Source: UBA1413 sp964552955
GTDB taxonomy: Bacteria; Bacteroidota; Bacteroidia; Bacteroidales; Prolixibacteraceae
Reading direction: 5' to 3'
DNA: 50,221 bases
NCBI GenBank assembly: GCA_964552955.1
Contig: CAZKIU010000024.1
Coordinates: forward strand, 1 to 50,221
Positions within the stretch are counted from its first letter, which is position 1; each line of letters opens with the position of its first letter. Shown piece after piece: positions 1 to 9,642 of the stretch. The notes below the pieces were generated by a model, which ran no database searches, was not told the origin of the DNA, and worked only from the letters and a program-made list of their open reading frames with translations. The translations under genes were made by a program, and so were the position numbers.

Positions 1-83
1 ATGATTGGTTTTGTGTTTAGGGGTTTGTAAATCATCAATCATCTTCAAAAAGCGTCCATACTGCTTTCCCCATTTTTATTATA

Positions 84-112
84 AAAGCCCGGCTAGGAGC
101 CGGGCTTTTTTT
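84..112 (+). terminator. Intrinsic terminator left of the AGCS symporter
   Basis: An 11-bp perfect stem (84-94 with 98-108) encloses a 3-nt loop, and a T7 run covers 106-112. It probably ends a plus-strand unit that lies off the left edge. The complementary strand also has T-rich sequence after the stem, so it may work in both directions. Confidence 0.8.
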
Positions 113-154
113 GTGTACCGGTTTGGTCGTGTAGCGGAGAATGTTAATTTTATC

Positions 155-168
155 GGTTCAATTGAACC
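155..168. promoter_or_regulatory. Perfect 14-bp palindrome before the AGCS start codon
   Basis: GGTTCAATTGAACC is a perfect palindrome ending 9 bases before the ATG at 178. A weak -7-like box (TAATTTTA, about 144-151) lies just upstream. The position fits an operator for a dimeric regulator of the symporter gene, but no regulator gene is adjacent, so this role is inferred. Confidence 0.4.
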
Positions 169-177
169 ACTGAATCG

Positions 178-1857
178 ATGCACCAACTTAACCAAATTTT
201 CAGCATTGTGGACGGCTATATTGGCGGATCGCAATGGTTTGTTTTTCTTCTTCTGGGCACGGGCCTTTTTTTCACGGTTTACCTTAAGTTTCCGCAGTTC
301 CGTTATCTGAAGCATTCCATTCGGATTGTCAGGGGGAAATTTGACAAGGCGGGGGATGTAGGGGACACATCTCATTTTCAGGCGCTGACCACGGCGCTGT
401 CGGGGACGGTAGGCACGGGGAACATTGCGGGGGTGGCGTTGGCGGTTCACCTGGGGGGGCCTGCGGCCCTCTTCTGGATGTTGATGACCGCTGCGGTAGG
501 GATGACCACCAAGTTTGTAGAGGTGACCCTCTCGCATAAATACAGGGAGATTGCCGAAGACGGAACCATCGCCGGCGGTCCCATGTACTATATGAAAAAC
601 AGGCTGAAGATGCGCTGGCTGGCGGTGCTCTTCTCCGCGGCTGCCATCCTCTGTTCCTTTGGTACGGGGAACCTCCCCCAGATCAACAGCATCTCGAATG
701 CCATGTTTACCACTTTCGGCATTGAACGTTATATCACCGGGGGCATCCTGGCGGTGCTGCTGGCGGCCATCATTCTGGGAGGAATCAAAAGAATCGCCCA
801 GGTGACCTCCCATTTGGTTCCTTTCATGGCATTCTTTTACTTCTTAGGGGCGTTGGCGGTCATTGTCTACAATTACCAGAATATTATTCCCTCCTTATGT
901 GCGATTGTGCATGATGTCTTTACCGGAACGGCGGCCACCGGAGGGTTTCTGGGGGCAGGACTGGCTTTTGCCTTCAACAGGGGGGTGAACCGGGGGCTAT
1001 TCTCCAATGAGGCCGGGCAGGGGTCTGCCCCGATTGCCCATGCCGCCGCACGTGCCCATGAGCCGGTTTCTGAAGGTCTGGTAGCCCTGCTCGAACCCTT
1101 TATTGACACCATTATCATCTGTATGCTCACCGGCATGGTGCTGCTGGCCTCGGGGGTCTGGAAGGAAAAGCATGTGAACCAGTTTCAGTCGGCTGATCTG
1201 GTGGCCCTGGCTGGCACCTACCAGGAGTCCGATCCTGAGGATGCTGCGCTCCTCTATGATTTCCTCCGTGGCCATGCCGATCCTGAGCTTTTTAACGGGA
1301 AGATGATGGTCAGTGGCGGTACTATCCTGAATGCCCCCACCATCCTCCATGCCAGGTCAGTGGCCGAAGAGATCAGGGTGGACCTCAAAGGGACGCCCTA
1401 TAGCGGTGAGATCTCCTTTATCCAGGGGAAACCCGACTGGCCCGAGGGGGTCACCATGACCGGCAAGTCGCTCCTCCACAGCGCACCCCTGACCAACGTG
1501 GCTTTCAGTCAGAGTTGGCTCGGCGTTTATGGTACTTATATCGTCACGTTCGGACTTTTGCTCTTCGCCTTCTCCACGGCCATCAGCTGGTCGTACTACG
1601 GCGACCGCGCCGTGACTTACCTCTTCGGCTCCGGGGGCGTGACCTGGTACCGGATCATCTACATTGCCGGTTTCTTCTTTGCCTCCTTCACCGATACCAC
1701 GATCATCTGGACCCTCTCGGGTATTGCCATCGCCCTGATGACCATTCCCAACCTCTTTGGTATTTTGATGCTTCATAAAGAGATGAAAAATGAGGTGAAG
1801 CTCTTCTGGAAAGAGTATGCTCAGCGGTATCCGGGAGAGAAAGTCCCCAAGGATTAA
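178..1857 (+). CDS. Sodium:alanine/glycine symporter, AGCS family
   Basis: Probable inner-membrane symporter taking up alanine or glycine with Na+. The 559-residue protein has many hydrophobic segments and two recognisable AGCS stretches: a Gly/Thr-rich segment near residues 72-86 (SGTVGTGNIAG) and the signature around 262-285 (FNRGVNRGLFSNEAGQGSAP). It is longer than the usual 450-500 residues because of a hydrophilic insert at about 345-430 before the last membrane segments; the function of that insert is unknown. The ATG at 178 gives a short N-terminus before the first membrane helix. It is monocistronic between a terminator (84-112) and mutS2, with a palindrome at 155-168 that could control it. 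The exact substrate cannot be read from sequence. Confidence 0.9.
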   Translation: MHQLNQIFSIVDGYIGGSQWFVFLLLGTGLFFTVYLKFPQFRYLKHSIRIVRGKFDKAGDVGDTSHFQALTTALSGTVGTGNIAGVALAVHLGGPAALFWMLMTAAVGMTTKFVEVTLSHKYREIAEDGTIAGGPMYYMKNRLKMRWLAVLFSAAAILCSFGTGNLPQINSISNAMFTTFGIERYITGGILAVLLAAIILGGIKRIAQVTSHLVPFMAFFYFLGALAVIVYNYQNIIPSLCAIVHDVFTGTAATGGFLGAGLAFAFNRGVNRGLFSNEAGQGSAPIAHAAARAHEPVSEGLVALLEPFIDTIIICMLTGMVLLASGVWKEKHVNQFQSADLVALAGTYQESDPEDAALLYDFLRGHADPELFNGKMMVSGGTILNAPTILHARSVAEEIRVDLKGTPYSGEISFIQGKPDWPEGVTMTGKSLLHSAPLTNVAFSQSWLGVYGTYIVTFGLLLFAFSTAISWSYYGDRAVTYLFGSGGVTWYRIIYIAGFFFASFTDTTIIWTLSGIAIALMTIPNLFGILMLHKEMKNEVKLFWKEYAQRYPGEKVPKD

Positions 1858-1976
1858 AGTCCATTTTGGTCCTGAGCCCGCATCAGGCGGGAGGAAGACT
1901 TCTGAAAAGGGAGCAGCCGGAGACTGATGCAATTTCCGCAGAAAATGGCTATTTTTCGGCCCACTTAAAAACATCA

Positions 1977-4496
1977 ATGGATATGGCGGGTGTATACCCC
2001 GTGAATTTTGAGGCCAAGATCGGCTTTGACCGGGTCAGGGAGATGCTTAAACACCATTGCGTCAGTCCCCTGGGTGAAGAATGGGTCGACCGGATGCAGT
2101 TCACGGCCGACTATGATTTCCTGGTAGAACGGTTATGCGAGAGCAGTGAATTCCTGAGGATCCTGGCGGAGTTTCCCCAGTTCCCGGTGACCCATTATTA
2201 TGATGTACGGCGGGTGCTGAATCACATCAGACCTGAGGGGCGGTTTATGGAAGTGGAGGAGCTCTTTGATCTGAAGCGATCCCTGGAGGCGCTCAGGGCG
2301 GTGGTTTACTTTTTCGGGCCGGAGAAGGCCCAGATATTGCCGCTCCTTTACCGGAAAGCCCGGCAGATCATGGTTTACCCATCGGTACAGGAGCGGATCG
2401 ATATCATCCTGGACCGCAATGGCAAGATCAGGGATAAGGCATCGCCGGAGCTGGCCCGCATCAGACAGGAGATGGCGGCTTTGCAGGCAGGCATCTCCCG
2501 CCGTCTCCAGGCCCTCCTCAAGCAGGCCCAAAAGGAGGGATGGGCCGAAGAGGGCTCTTCGGTTTCCATCCGCGACGGAAGGGCCGTCATCCCGGTTCCT
2601 TCAGCCCATAAACGGAAAATAAAGGGAATCGTTTACGATGAGTCGGCCACAGGCAAAACCGCCTATATCGAACCCGCCGAAATCGTGGAGATGAACAACA
2701 CCATCAGGGAGCTGGAGAACGAGGAGCGGCGAGAAATCATGAGAATACTGATCCGGTTGTGTGATGAAATCAGACCTTATATCGATGATCTGATCGCCTC
2801 GAATGAGTTTCTGGGTGAGATTGATTTCATCCGTTCCAAGGCATTGCTGGCCCGGGTATTCGGGGCGATCAGGCCCGACTTCAGCGACATGCCGGCCCTG
2901 GAGTGGAAACAGGCGGTTCATCCCCTGTTGATGCTCTCCCTGCAGCGGGAAAACCGCAAAATCGTCCCCCTCAACCTATCGCTGACGCCCGAAAACCGGA
3001 TTCTGCTGATCTCGGGGCCCAATGCCGGAGGAAAATCGGTGTGCCTCAAGAGTGTGGGGCTGTTGCAATACATGCTTCAGAACGGGTTATTGATCCCGGT
3101 GGGCGAGGGAAGCAAAACCGGGATCTTCGGGCAGCTCTTCATCGATATCGGGGATGAGCAATCGATAGAGAATGATCTGAGCACCTATAGTTCGCATTTG
3201 CTGAACATGAAATATTTCTTGCGCAACAGTGATGGGCGCACCCTGGTGCTGATCGATGAATTCGGTACGGGTACGGAGCCGATGCTGGGGGGGGCCATAG
3301 CTGAGGCCATCCTGGGGCAGCTCAACCGGCAAGGGGCCTATGGGGTGATCACCACCCATTATACCAATCTGAAGCATTATGCCGCTTCGGCCCCCGGGGT
3401 CATCAACGGGGCCATGCTCTACGATGCCCAGAAGATGGATCCGCTTTTTATGCTGGAAATCGGAAAGCCGGGGAGTTCCTTTGCCTTTGAGATCGCCCGG
3501 AAGATAGGTCTTCCCGAGCCCTTGTTGCAGGAGGCTGCCGATAAGGTGGGCAGGAAGCAGATCGATTTTGACAAGAACCTCCGGTCGATCACGCGGGACA
3601 AGGTTTATTGGGAGAACAAGCGGCAGAAGATCCGTAAGGTGGAGAAGAGTGTGGATGAGCTGGCGGGTACTTACAGCCGTGAGCTGGAGGAGATCAGGCT
3701 GCAGCGGAAGGAGATTCTCAGGGCCGCCCGGGAGGAAGCCCGGGCCATGGTCGCAGGGGTCAACCGGCAGATCGAGAATGCCATCAGGGAGATCAGGGAG
3801 ACACAAGCCGCCCGGGAGTCTACCCGTCAGGTCAGGGAGGAGATGGAGCGGCTGAGGCAGGAGATGGCCAGTGGGGAGATCCACGACGACCAGATCGTAG
3901 CTGCCGGCGCCGAGAAGGTCAAGAAGGCGGAGAAACGGCTGCGCCGGGGAACACCCCCGGAGGTGGAGAAGACCCCCCAGGAGAATGTAAAACCCGTCCG
4001 GTCAGCCCCCTCAGCCGGGGAAAAGCGCTCCTGGAAAGTAGGGGACCGGGTACGCATCAGAGGGCAGGAGCTTGTCGGAGAGCTGGTAGATTTGAACGAG
4101 AAAAATGGGGTGGTGGCTTTTGGCCAGCTGATTTCGACGGTACCCCTCCGGAACCTGGAGCGGGCCGATGGCCAGGGGGAGAAGACTCCAACGAAAAAGG
4201 GAAGATCAGGAATGTCCATGACCCTGGATTTCGGCGAACGCCGGCTCAACTTCAAGAGTGAGATAGACGTCAGAGGGGAACGGGCCGAAGCTGCCCTGGC
4301 CCGGATCCAGGTGTGGCTCGATGAAGCAGTGATGTTCCAGGTCAGCCGTCTGCGCATCCTCCATGGTAAAGGGGAGGGGATCCTCAAGGAGATGATCCGC
4401 AGTTACCTGAGGGCCGAGCCTGTGGTCGGGAGGGTGGCCGATGAGGATGTCCGTTTCGGAGGAGCAGGGATCACCGTGGTGGAACTCGACCTGTGA
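1977..4496 (+). CDS. mutS2: Endonuclease MutS2
   Basis: MutS2 binds branched DNA or collided ribosomes, depending on the species, and is an ATPase with a C-terminal Smr nuclease domain. In this 839-residue protein the Walker A motif is at about 346-355 (SGPNAGGKS) and Walker B at about 422-432 (LVLIDEFGTGTEP). A long charged coiled coil follows (about 540-655), then a basic linker, and the Smr domain covers the last 80 residues with DVRG near 763 and HGKGEG near 796. The frame is open upstream to 1866, but the N-terminus that fits the family (VYPVNFEAKIGFD) begins at the ATG of 1977, or possibly 1983. It lacks the MutS mismatch-recognition domain, as expected for MutS2. Confidence 0.95.
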   Translation: MDMAGVYPVNFEAKIGFDRVREMLKHHCVSPLGEEWVDRMQFTADYDFLVERLCESSEFLRILAEFPQFPVTHYYDVRRVLNHIRPEGRFMEVEELFDLKRSLEALRAVVYFFGPEKAQILPLLYRKARQIMVYPSVQERIDIILDRNGKIRDKASPELARIRQEMAALQAGISRRLQALLKQAQKEGWAEEGSSVSIRDGRAVIPVPSAHKRKIKGIVYDESATGKTAYIEPAEIVEMNNTIRELENEERREIMRILIRLCDEIRPYIDDLIASNEFLGEIDFIRSKALLARVFGAIRPDFSDMPALEWKQAVHPLLMLSLQRENRKIVPLNLSLTPENRILLISGPNAGGKSVCLKSVGLLQYMLQNGLLIPVGEGSKTGIFGQLFIDIGDEQSIENDLSTYSSHLLNMKYFLRNSDGRTLVLIDEFGTGTEPMLGGAIAEAILGQLNRQGAYGVITTHYTNLKHYAASAPGVINGAMLYDAQKMDPLFMLEIGKPGSSFAFEIARKIGLPEPLLQEAADKVGRKQIDFDKNLRSITRDKVYWENKRQKIRKVEKSVDELAGTYSRELEEIRLQRKEILRAAREEARAMVAGVNRQIENAIREIRETQAARESTRQVREEMERLRQEMASGEIHDDQIVAAGAEKVKKAEKRLRRGTPPEVEKTPQENVKPVRSAPSAGEKRSWKVGDRVRIRGQELVGELVDLNEKNGVVAFGQLISTVPLRNLERADGQGEKTPTKKGRSGMSMTLDFGERRLNFKSEIDVRGERAEAALARIQVWLDEAVMFQVSRLRILHGKGEGILKEMIRSYLRAEPVVGRVADEDVRFGGAGITVVELDL

Positions 4497-4604
4497 GTGC
4501 GACCTCTTCTATCGTGAGCCTTCTTAAAAAGCCCCCGATGCGGGAATCCACGCAAAATGGCTGTATAAAATCGGGACGATCTTATGCACTTCCCAAAAAA
4601 ATAG

Positions 4605-4612
4605 TACATTTG
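4605..4612 (+). promoter_or_regulatory. Bacteroidetes -7 box for the acidic-protein gene
   Basis: TACATTTG matches the TAnnTTTG -7 consensus exactly and lies 23 bases before the ATG at 4636, in the AT-rich gap after mutS2. It indicates that the small gene has its own promoter. Confidence 0.6.
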
Positions 4613-4635
4613 TTTTATCACCAATATTCCTAAAA

Positions 4636-4890
4636 ATGCTGCCAAAATTCTTATTAGCTGACAATTCACAACAGGCCCCGGATACGATTTATGTGGTTCA
4701 TAACGAGAATCCGCGGTTCATTATCGAAAGTGATATCGATGATTTCTGGAGCAACCAGCACATCCACTGGATTGATGAGGAGCCCCAGAACGAGGAACTC
4801 GTGGAGCAGCTCGTGGAAGAGGCAGAGGAGTTCCTGGAGGTCGAGTTTTCACAGGAATTTGACGAAGACGAGGAAGAAGAGGGGGAGTAA
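4636..4890 (+). CDS. Small very acidic hypothetical protein
   Basis: An 84-residue protein of unknown function. The first half is mixed (LPKFLLADNSQQAPDTIYVV) and the second half is strongly acidic, with repeated Glu/Asp and a tail ending DEDEEEEGE. It has no signal peptide, membrane segment or cysteine. A perfect -7 box (4605-4612) and the coding-like N-terminal half argue that it is real. Its charge is close to that of nucleic-acid mimics or chaperone-binding tails, but there is no direct evidence for either. It is flanked by mutS2 and, on the opposite strand, tex. Confidence 0.7.
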   Translation: MLPKFLLADNSQQAPDTIYVVHNENPRFIIESDIDDFWSNQHIHWIDEEPQNEELVEQLVEEAEEFLEVEFSQEFDEDEEEEGE

Positions 4891-5008
4891 CCCTCTTCCG
4901 GTTTTCGCCTCCTTGCTTTCATTGCACAGGGCAATTCCCCGGTCGGGCCAATGGGTGATGGGGAGTGGCCGGCCAGGCGCTGGTGAGCCGGGCCTGACGT
5001 TAGTATCG

Positions 5009-7144
5009 TTACTGTTCTCCTGCCTGTTTGAGGGATAGTTGTATCCTTTGGCGGACCAGGTCTACTTCCAGCACTTTCACTCTGACATGTTGGTGGAGTT
5101 TGACGACTTCGCCGGGGTCGGCGACGTAGCGGTTGGCCAGCTCTGATATGTGAACCAGTCCGGACTGTTTCACCCCGACGTCGACGAACACTCCGAAGCG
5201 GGTGATGTTATTGACGATGCCGGGCAGGATCATCCCTGGCTGAAGGTCTTCGATTTTATAGATTCCGCTGGCAAATTCGAACATTTTAACCTGTTGGCGG
5301 GGGTCACGGCCTGGTTTGGCCAGCTCCTGGCAGATGTCTTTGAGTGTGGGCATGCCCCGTTCGGGGGTCACATAGCGTTCCAGTTCGATGCCCGAAATGA
5401 CCTCTTCCCGGCCGATCAGTTGGGCCAGGGAACTCCCCAGGTCGGCCGCGATGCGCTCCACCAGGGGATAGGACTCGGGGTGAACGGCGGAGTTATCCAG
5501 GGGGTGGGCCGCATCGGGGATCCGCAGGAACCCGGCCGCCTGCTCATAGGTCTTGGCCCCCATGCGGGGAACCCCCATCAAGCCTTTCCGGGAGGTGAAA
5601 GGACCATTCTCCTTCCTGTGGTCGACGATATTCTGCGCAAGCTGGGGCCCCAGTCCCGATACGTAGGCCAGGATTTCCTTGCTGGCGGTATTGACATTCA
5701 CGCCGACCTGGTTGACCACCGAGACCACCACGCCGTCGAGGCTTTTCCTGAGCAGTTTCTGGTCCACATCGTGCTGATACTGGCCGACTCCAATGCTTTT
5801 AGGGTCTATTTTGACCAGTTCAGCCAGGGGATCCATCAGCCGGCGGCCTATGGAAATGGCTCCCCTGACGGTCACATCGTAGGTGGGGAACTCTTCGCGG
5901 GCTACTGCCGAGGCAGAATAGACCGATGCCCCGTCTTCACTGACCACGAAGACCTTCACCTCCCGGTCAAGATAATGGCCTTTGATGAAGTCTTCGGTTT
6001 CCCGGCTGGCGGTGCCATTGCCGATGGCAATGGCCTCGATTTTGTAGGCTTCGGTCATGGCGGCCAGTTTGCGGATGGCCATTCTTCTGTCGTTTTGTGG
6101 GGGATGGGGATAGATAGTCTCATTGTGCAATAGGTTGCCCTGTTCGTCGAGGCATACTACCTTGCAGCCCGTCCGGAACCCCGGATCAATGGCCAGGACC
6201 CGCATGTGCCCCAGGGGAGGGGCGAGCAACAACTGGCGCAGGTTCTCGGCAAAGACGGCAATCGCTTCCCTGTCGGCTTTTTCTTTGGAGAGGGAGGCGA
6301 ATTCGTTTTCGAGGGAGGGGGCCAGCAGGCGGGTATAGCTGTCTTTAACCGCCAGGGAGACCTGATGGCCACAAGGCCCGGCTCCTTTGACAAAGAGATG
6401 CGTCAGCTGGCGGAGGAGCTCTTCCTCATCAGGGGTCAGGGAAACCCTCAGGATCCCCTCCTTTTCGCCACGGCGCATGGCCAGCAGCCGGTGAGAGGGA
6501 CACCTCTTCAGGGGTTCCTCCCACGCAAAATAGTCGCGGTATTTCATCCCCTCCTGCTCCTTGCCTTTCACCACAACGGACCGGATAAGGGCTGAACGGG
6601 CAAAACCCTGGCGGACCAGCTGACGGGCTTTCACATGTTCACTGACCCATTCGGCGATGATATCGCGGGCGCCGGCGAGCGCCTCTTCTCCGGTGGTCAC
6701 CTTGTCGTTGAGAAATGAGCGGGCCCGCCCTTCAGGGTTCTGTTCGTGCTGTGCCATCACGATCCTGGCCAGGGGTTCCAGCCCATTTTCGCGTGCTGTC
6801 GTGGCCCGGGTCTTTCTTTTGGGCTTATAGGGAAGATAGAGATCTTCCAATTCAGCGGTATTAAAACACTCTTCTATACGGTTCTTCAACTCCGGGGTCA
6901 GCAGGTCAGCCCCTGCAATGGTCTTCAGTATGGTCTCCTTCCGCTTTTCCAGATCTGTGAATTTTTCCCACAGTTCAGCAACCCTGGCGATCTGAACCTC
7001 ATCGAGGCTTCCTGTCATTTCCTTGCGGTAACGGGCAATAAAAGGGATGGTGGCCCCGTCGGCGATCAGATCAATGGTATTTTGTGTCTTCACCACGGGG
7101 ATCTGCAACTCCCCGGCAATGATGGCCGTAATTTTTGGATTCAT
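5009..7144 (-). CDS. tex: Tex-family RNA-binding S1 protein
   Basis: Tex is a cytoplasmic nucleic-acid-binding protein linked to transcription and stress tolerance. The 711-residue protein has the family order: an N-terminal helical region with IPFIARYRKE near 35-45, a YqgF/RNase H-like fold starting at LAIDPGFRTG (about 315), helix-hairpin-helix motifs (VNVNTASKEIL... about 480-515) and a C-terminal S1 domain (about 635-711, with FGVFVDVGVKQSGLVHIS). The frame is open to a TTG at 7168, but that codon lies inside the -7 box at 7166-7173, so the ATG at 7144 is the better start. It faces ffh head-to-head. Confidence 0.95.
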   Translation of the reverse strand: MNPKITAIIAGELQIPVVKTQNTIDLIADGATIPFIARYRKEMTGSLDEVQIARVAELWEKFTDLEKRKETILKTIAGADLLTPELKNRIEECFNTAELEDLYLPYKPKRKTRATTARENGLEPLARIVMAQHEQNPEGRARSFLNDKVTTGEEALAGARDIIAEWVSEHVKARQLVRQGFARSALIRSVVVKGKEQEGMKYRDYFAWEEPLKRCPSHRLLAMRRGEKEGILRVSLTPDEEELLRQLTHLFVKGAGPCGHQVSLAVKDSYTRLLAPSLENEFASLSKEKADREAIAVFAENLRQLLLAPPLGHMRVLAIDPGFRTGCKVVCLDEQGNLLHNETIYPHPPQNDRRMAIRKLAAMTEAYKIEAIAIGNGTASRETEDFIKGHYLDREVKVFVVSEDGASVYSASAVAREEFPTYDVTVRGAISIGRRLMDPLAELVKIDPKSIGVGQYQHDVDQKLLRKSLDGVVVSVVNQVGVNVNTASKEILAYVSGLGPQLAQNIVDHRKENGPFTSRKGLMGVPRMGAKTYEQAAGFLRIPDAAHPLDNSAVHPESYPLVERIAADLGSSLAQLIGREEVISGIELERYVTPERGMPTLKDICQELAKPGRDPRQQVKMFEFASGIYKIEDLQPGMILPGIVNNITRFGVFVDVGVKQSGLVHISELANRYVADPGEVVKLHQHVRVKVLEVDLVRQRIQLSLKQAGEQ

Positions 7145-7165
7145 CTCCCGTACATCTTGTTTCTG

Positions 7166-7173
7166 CAAAGGTA
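7166..7173 (-). promoter_or_regulatory. -7 box for tex
   Basis: On the minus strand this reads TACCTTTG, a perfect TAnnTTTG, 21 bases before the tex ATG. It rules out the upstream TTG as the translation start. Confidence 0.65.
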
Positions 7174-7241
7174 CAAATCGCCGTCAAATCTCCGCATGCC
7201 CATTAATGGGGAGAGGCGCGCGCAGGAAGGGACAATTTTTG

Positions 7242-7249
7242 TATTTTTG
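7242..7249 (+). promoter_or_regulatory. -7 box for ffh
   Basis: TATTTTTG matches TAnnTTTG and lies 25 bases before the ffh ATG. Together with the tex box it makes a divergent promoter pair in a region of about 130 bases. Confidence 0.6.
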
Positions 7250-7274
7250 CCTCCAATAAAAAAAAGTAGAGCGC

Positions 7275-8600
7275 ATGTTTGAGAATCTGAGCGAAAAGCT
7301 GGAACGGTCATTTAAGTTGTTGAAGGGGCAGGGCAAGATCACCGAGATCAATGTAGCAGAGACGCTGAAGGAGATCCGGCGGGCGTTGCTGGATGCCGAC
7401 GTTAACTTCAGGACGGCCAAGAGTTTCACGGATACCGTCAAGGAGAAAGCCATGGGCATGGATGTGCTGACATCGGTCAAGCCGGGGCAGCTGATGGTCA
7501 AGCTGGTTCATGATGAGCTGGCCTTACTGATGGGGGGGAAGTTCACCGACATCAAACTCAAGGGAAGTCCTTCGGTCATTCTGATGGCGGGGTTACAGGG
7601 TTCCGGGAAGACCACCTTTTCGGGTAAACTGGCCAGCATGCTCAAGCATAAGCGGGGGCGTCATCCCCTGCTGGTGGCGGGTGACGTATACCGGCCTGCG
7701 GCCATTGAGCAGCTGAAGGTGGTCGGCGGGCAGATCGGGGTTCCGGTTTATACGGAAGAGGGGAACCTCCAGCCGGTGGTCATTGCCCGCAATGCCATCA
7801 AACATGCCCGTAACCAGGGGTATGACGTGGTGATCATCGACACAGCCGGCCGGTTGGCCATCGATGAACAGATGATGAAGGAGATCACGGCCATCAAGGA
7901 GGAGGTCAAACCCGATGAGATCCTCTTCGTGGTGGATGCCATGACCGGTCAGGATGCCGTAAACACGGCCAAAGAGTTCAACGACCGGCTGGATTATGAC
8001 GGGGTGATCCTCACCAAACTGGACGGGGATGCCCGTGGGGGGGCGGCCCTGTCGATCCGTTCGGTGGTCGATAAGCCCATTAAGTTTGTGGGGACCGGCG
8101 AGAAGATGGATGCCCTGGAGGTCTTTCACCCCGACCGTATGGCCGACCGTATCCTGGGGATGGGGGATATCGTTTCACTGGTGGAAAAAGCCCAGGAGCA
8201 GTTTGACGCCGAGGAAGCCAAACGGATCCAGCAGAAGCTGGCCCGTGACCAGTTTAACTTCAACGATTTCCTTAAGCAGATACAGCAGATCAAGAAGATG
8301 GGGAACCTTAAGGATGTGGCTTCCATGATTCCGGGGATGGGAAAAGCCCTCCGGGATGTAGAACTGGACAATGATTCCTTCAAGCATATTGAGGCCATCA
8401 TTCATTCGATGACGCCTGCGGAGCGGGAGAATCCCGCGCTGATGAACGGGAGCCGCCGCAAGAGGATCGCCGATGGCTCGGGGACCTCTATTCAGGAGGT
8501 CAACCGGTTGCTGAAGCAGTTCACCGAAACGAGCAAAATGATGAAAATGGTAGCACAGGGCAAGAACCTGAAAAACCTGATGGGACAACGCCGCCAGTAA
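7275..8600 (+). CDS. ffh: Signal recognition particle GTPase Ffh
   Basis: Ffh binds signal sequences and 4.5S RNA and delivers ribosomes to FtsY at the inner membrane. The 441-residue protein has an N-terminal helical domain, then the GTPase domain with G1 GLQGSGKTT (about 106-114), DTAGRL (about 188) and TKLDGDARGG (about 246-255). The methionine-rich M domain follows from about residue 300, with SMIPGMGKAL and the basic RRKRIADGSGTS stretch that contacts RNA. Length and order are normal. folD follows after 89 bases with no clear promoter of its own, so the two may be co-transcribed. No SRP RNA gene was found in the window. Confidence 0.97.
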   Translation: MFENLSEKLERSFKLLKGQGKITEINVAETLKEIRRALLDADVNFRTAKSFTDTVKEKAMGMDVLTSVKPGQLMVKLVHDELALLMGGKFTDIKLKGSPSVILMAGLQGSGKTTFSGKLASMLKHKRGRHPLLVAGDVYRPAAIEQLKVVGGQIGVPVYTEEGNLQPVVIARNAIKHARNQGYDVVIIDTAGRLAIDEQMMKEITAIKEEVKPDEILFVVDAMTGQDAVNTAKEFNDRLDYDGVILTKLDGDARGGAALSIRSVVDKPIKFVGTGEKMDALEVFHPDRMADRILGMGDIVSLVEKAQEQFDAEEAKRIQQKLARDQFNFNDFLKQIQQIKKMGNLKDVASMIPGMGKALRDVELDNDSFKHIEAIIHSMTPAERENPALMNGSRRKRIADGSGTSIQEVNRLLKQFTETSKMMKMVAQGKNLKNLMGQRRQ

Positions 8601-8689
8601 GCGGAATTCAGCGGCAGAGCACGGAGCGGCTGCCCATGGCGGCACTCCGGGAAACAAGTAAATATCAGATCCGGAAAACACCAACACCT

Positions 8690-9553
8690 ATGCAACTGAT
8701 AGACGGGAAAAAAATCGCCGGGGAGATCAAACAGGAGATCGCCCAAAAAGTAGCTGCCATCAAGGCAGGAGGGGGCAGAGTGCCTCACCTGGCTGCGATT
8801 CTGGTGGGCCATGACGGAGGGAGCGAGTCTTATGTGGCTCATAAAATCAAAGACTGCCAGGAAGTGGGTTTTATTTCGACGCTGATCCGTCTGGAAGAGG
8901 AGGTCTCCGAGGAACGCCTTCTGGCGGAAGTGGAACAGCTCAACCGGGATCCCGGGGTGGACGGTTTTATTGTGCAGCTTCCCCTTCCGGCCCACATCAG
9001 CGAACAAAAGGTGATTGAAGCCATTGATCCTTCGAAGGATGTGGATGGTTTTCATCCGGTGAATGTAGGAAAGATGGTACTGGGGATGCCCTCTTTCGTA
9101 TCGGCGACGCCCTTTGGCATCGTAGAGATGATCAGGCGGTGTGGAATAGAGACCAATGGCCGCTCGTGTGTGATCATTGGCCGGAGTAATATTGTAGGCC
9201 GGCCCCTGAGCATCCTGATGTCGCATAAGGGGGTCAATGCCACGGTGACGGTGGCCCATAGCCGTACGCGTGACCTGGAGGCGGTGTGTGCCAATGCCGA
9301 CATCCTGGTGGCTGCCATGGGAGTGCCTGGTTTTGTCACGGCCCAGATGGTCAAGGAGGGCGCTGTGGTCATCGACGTGGGAACTACCAGAGTGGCAGAT
9401 TCCTCCACCAAATCGGGGTTCCGGCTCAAGGGGGATGTCGCTTTTGATGAAGTGGCCCCCCGTTGTTCATGGATCACTCCGGTCCCCGGTGGTGTCGGCC
9501 CCATGACCCGCGTCTCCCTGCTGCTCAACACCCTGAAGGCCTCCGGAAGGTGA
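8690..9553 (+). CDS. folD: Bifunctional methylenetetrahydrofolate dehydrogenase/cyclohydrolase
   Basis: FolD interconverts 5,10-methylene-, 5,10-methenyl- and 10-formyl-tetrahydrofolate using NADP, supplying one-carbon units. The 287-residue protein shows the catalytic Tyr/Lys region SYVAHKIKDC (about 47-56), the DGFIVQLPLP motif (about 93-102), the nucleotide-binding GRSNIVGRPLS (about 163-173) and the C-terminal PVPGGVGPMT (about 264-273). The frame is open from 8636, but the family N-terminus (MQLIDGKKIAGEIK) starts at the ATG of 8690. Confidence 0.97.
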   Translation: MQLIDGKKIAGEIKQEIAQKVAAIKAGGGRVPHLAAILVGHDGGSESYVAHKIKDCQEVGFISTLIRLEEEVSEERLLAEVEQLNRDPGVDGFIVQLPLPAHISEQKVIEAIDPSKDVDGFHPVNVGKMVLGMPSFVSATPFGIVEMIRRCGIETNGRSCVIIGRSNIVGRPLSILMSHKGVNATVTVAHSRTRDLEAVCANADILVAAMGVPGFVTAQMVKEGAVVIDVGTTRVADSSTKSGFRLKGDVAFDEVAPRCSWITPVPGGVGPMTRVSLLLNTLKASGR

Positions 9554-9642
9554 CCCGGTGATGATTTTTGTGACAACACGGAAGGGATGTAATTATTTTT
9601 TCAGAAATTTGAGACGTATTAAGGACCTTAACCGACGAAAAA

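Noticed and set aside
79..813. 244-aa minus-strand ORF
   Set aside because: It is antisense to the AGCS symporter and of a composition unlike real genes here (Arg/His/Pro-rich).
7144..7168. Upstream TTG start of tex
   Set aside because: It falls in the -7 box, so it would not be on the transcript.
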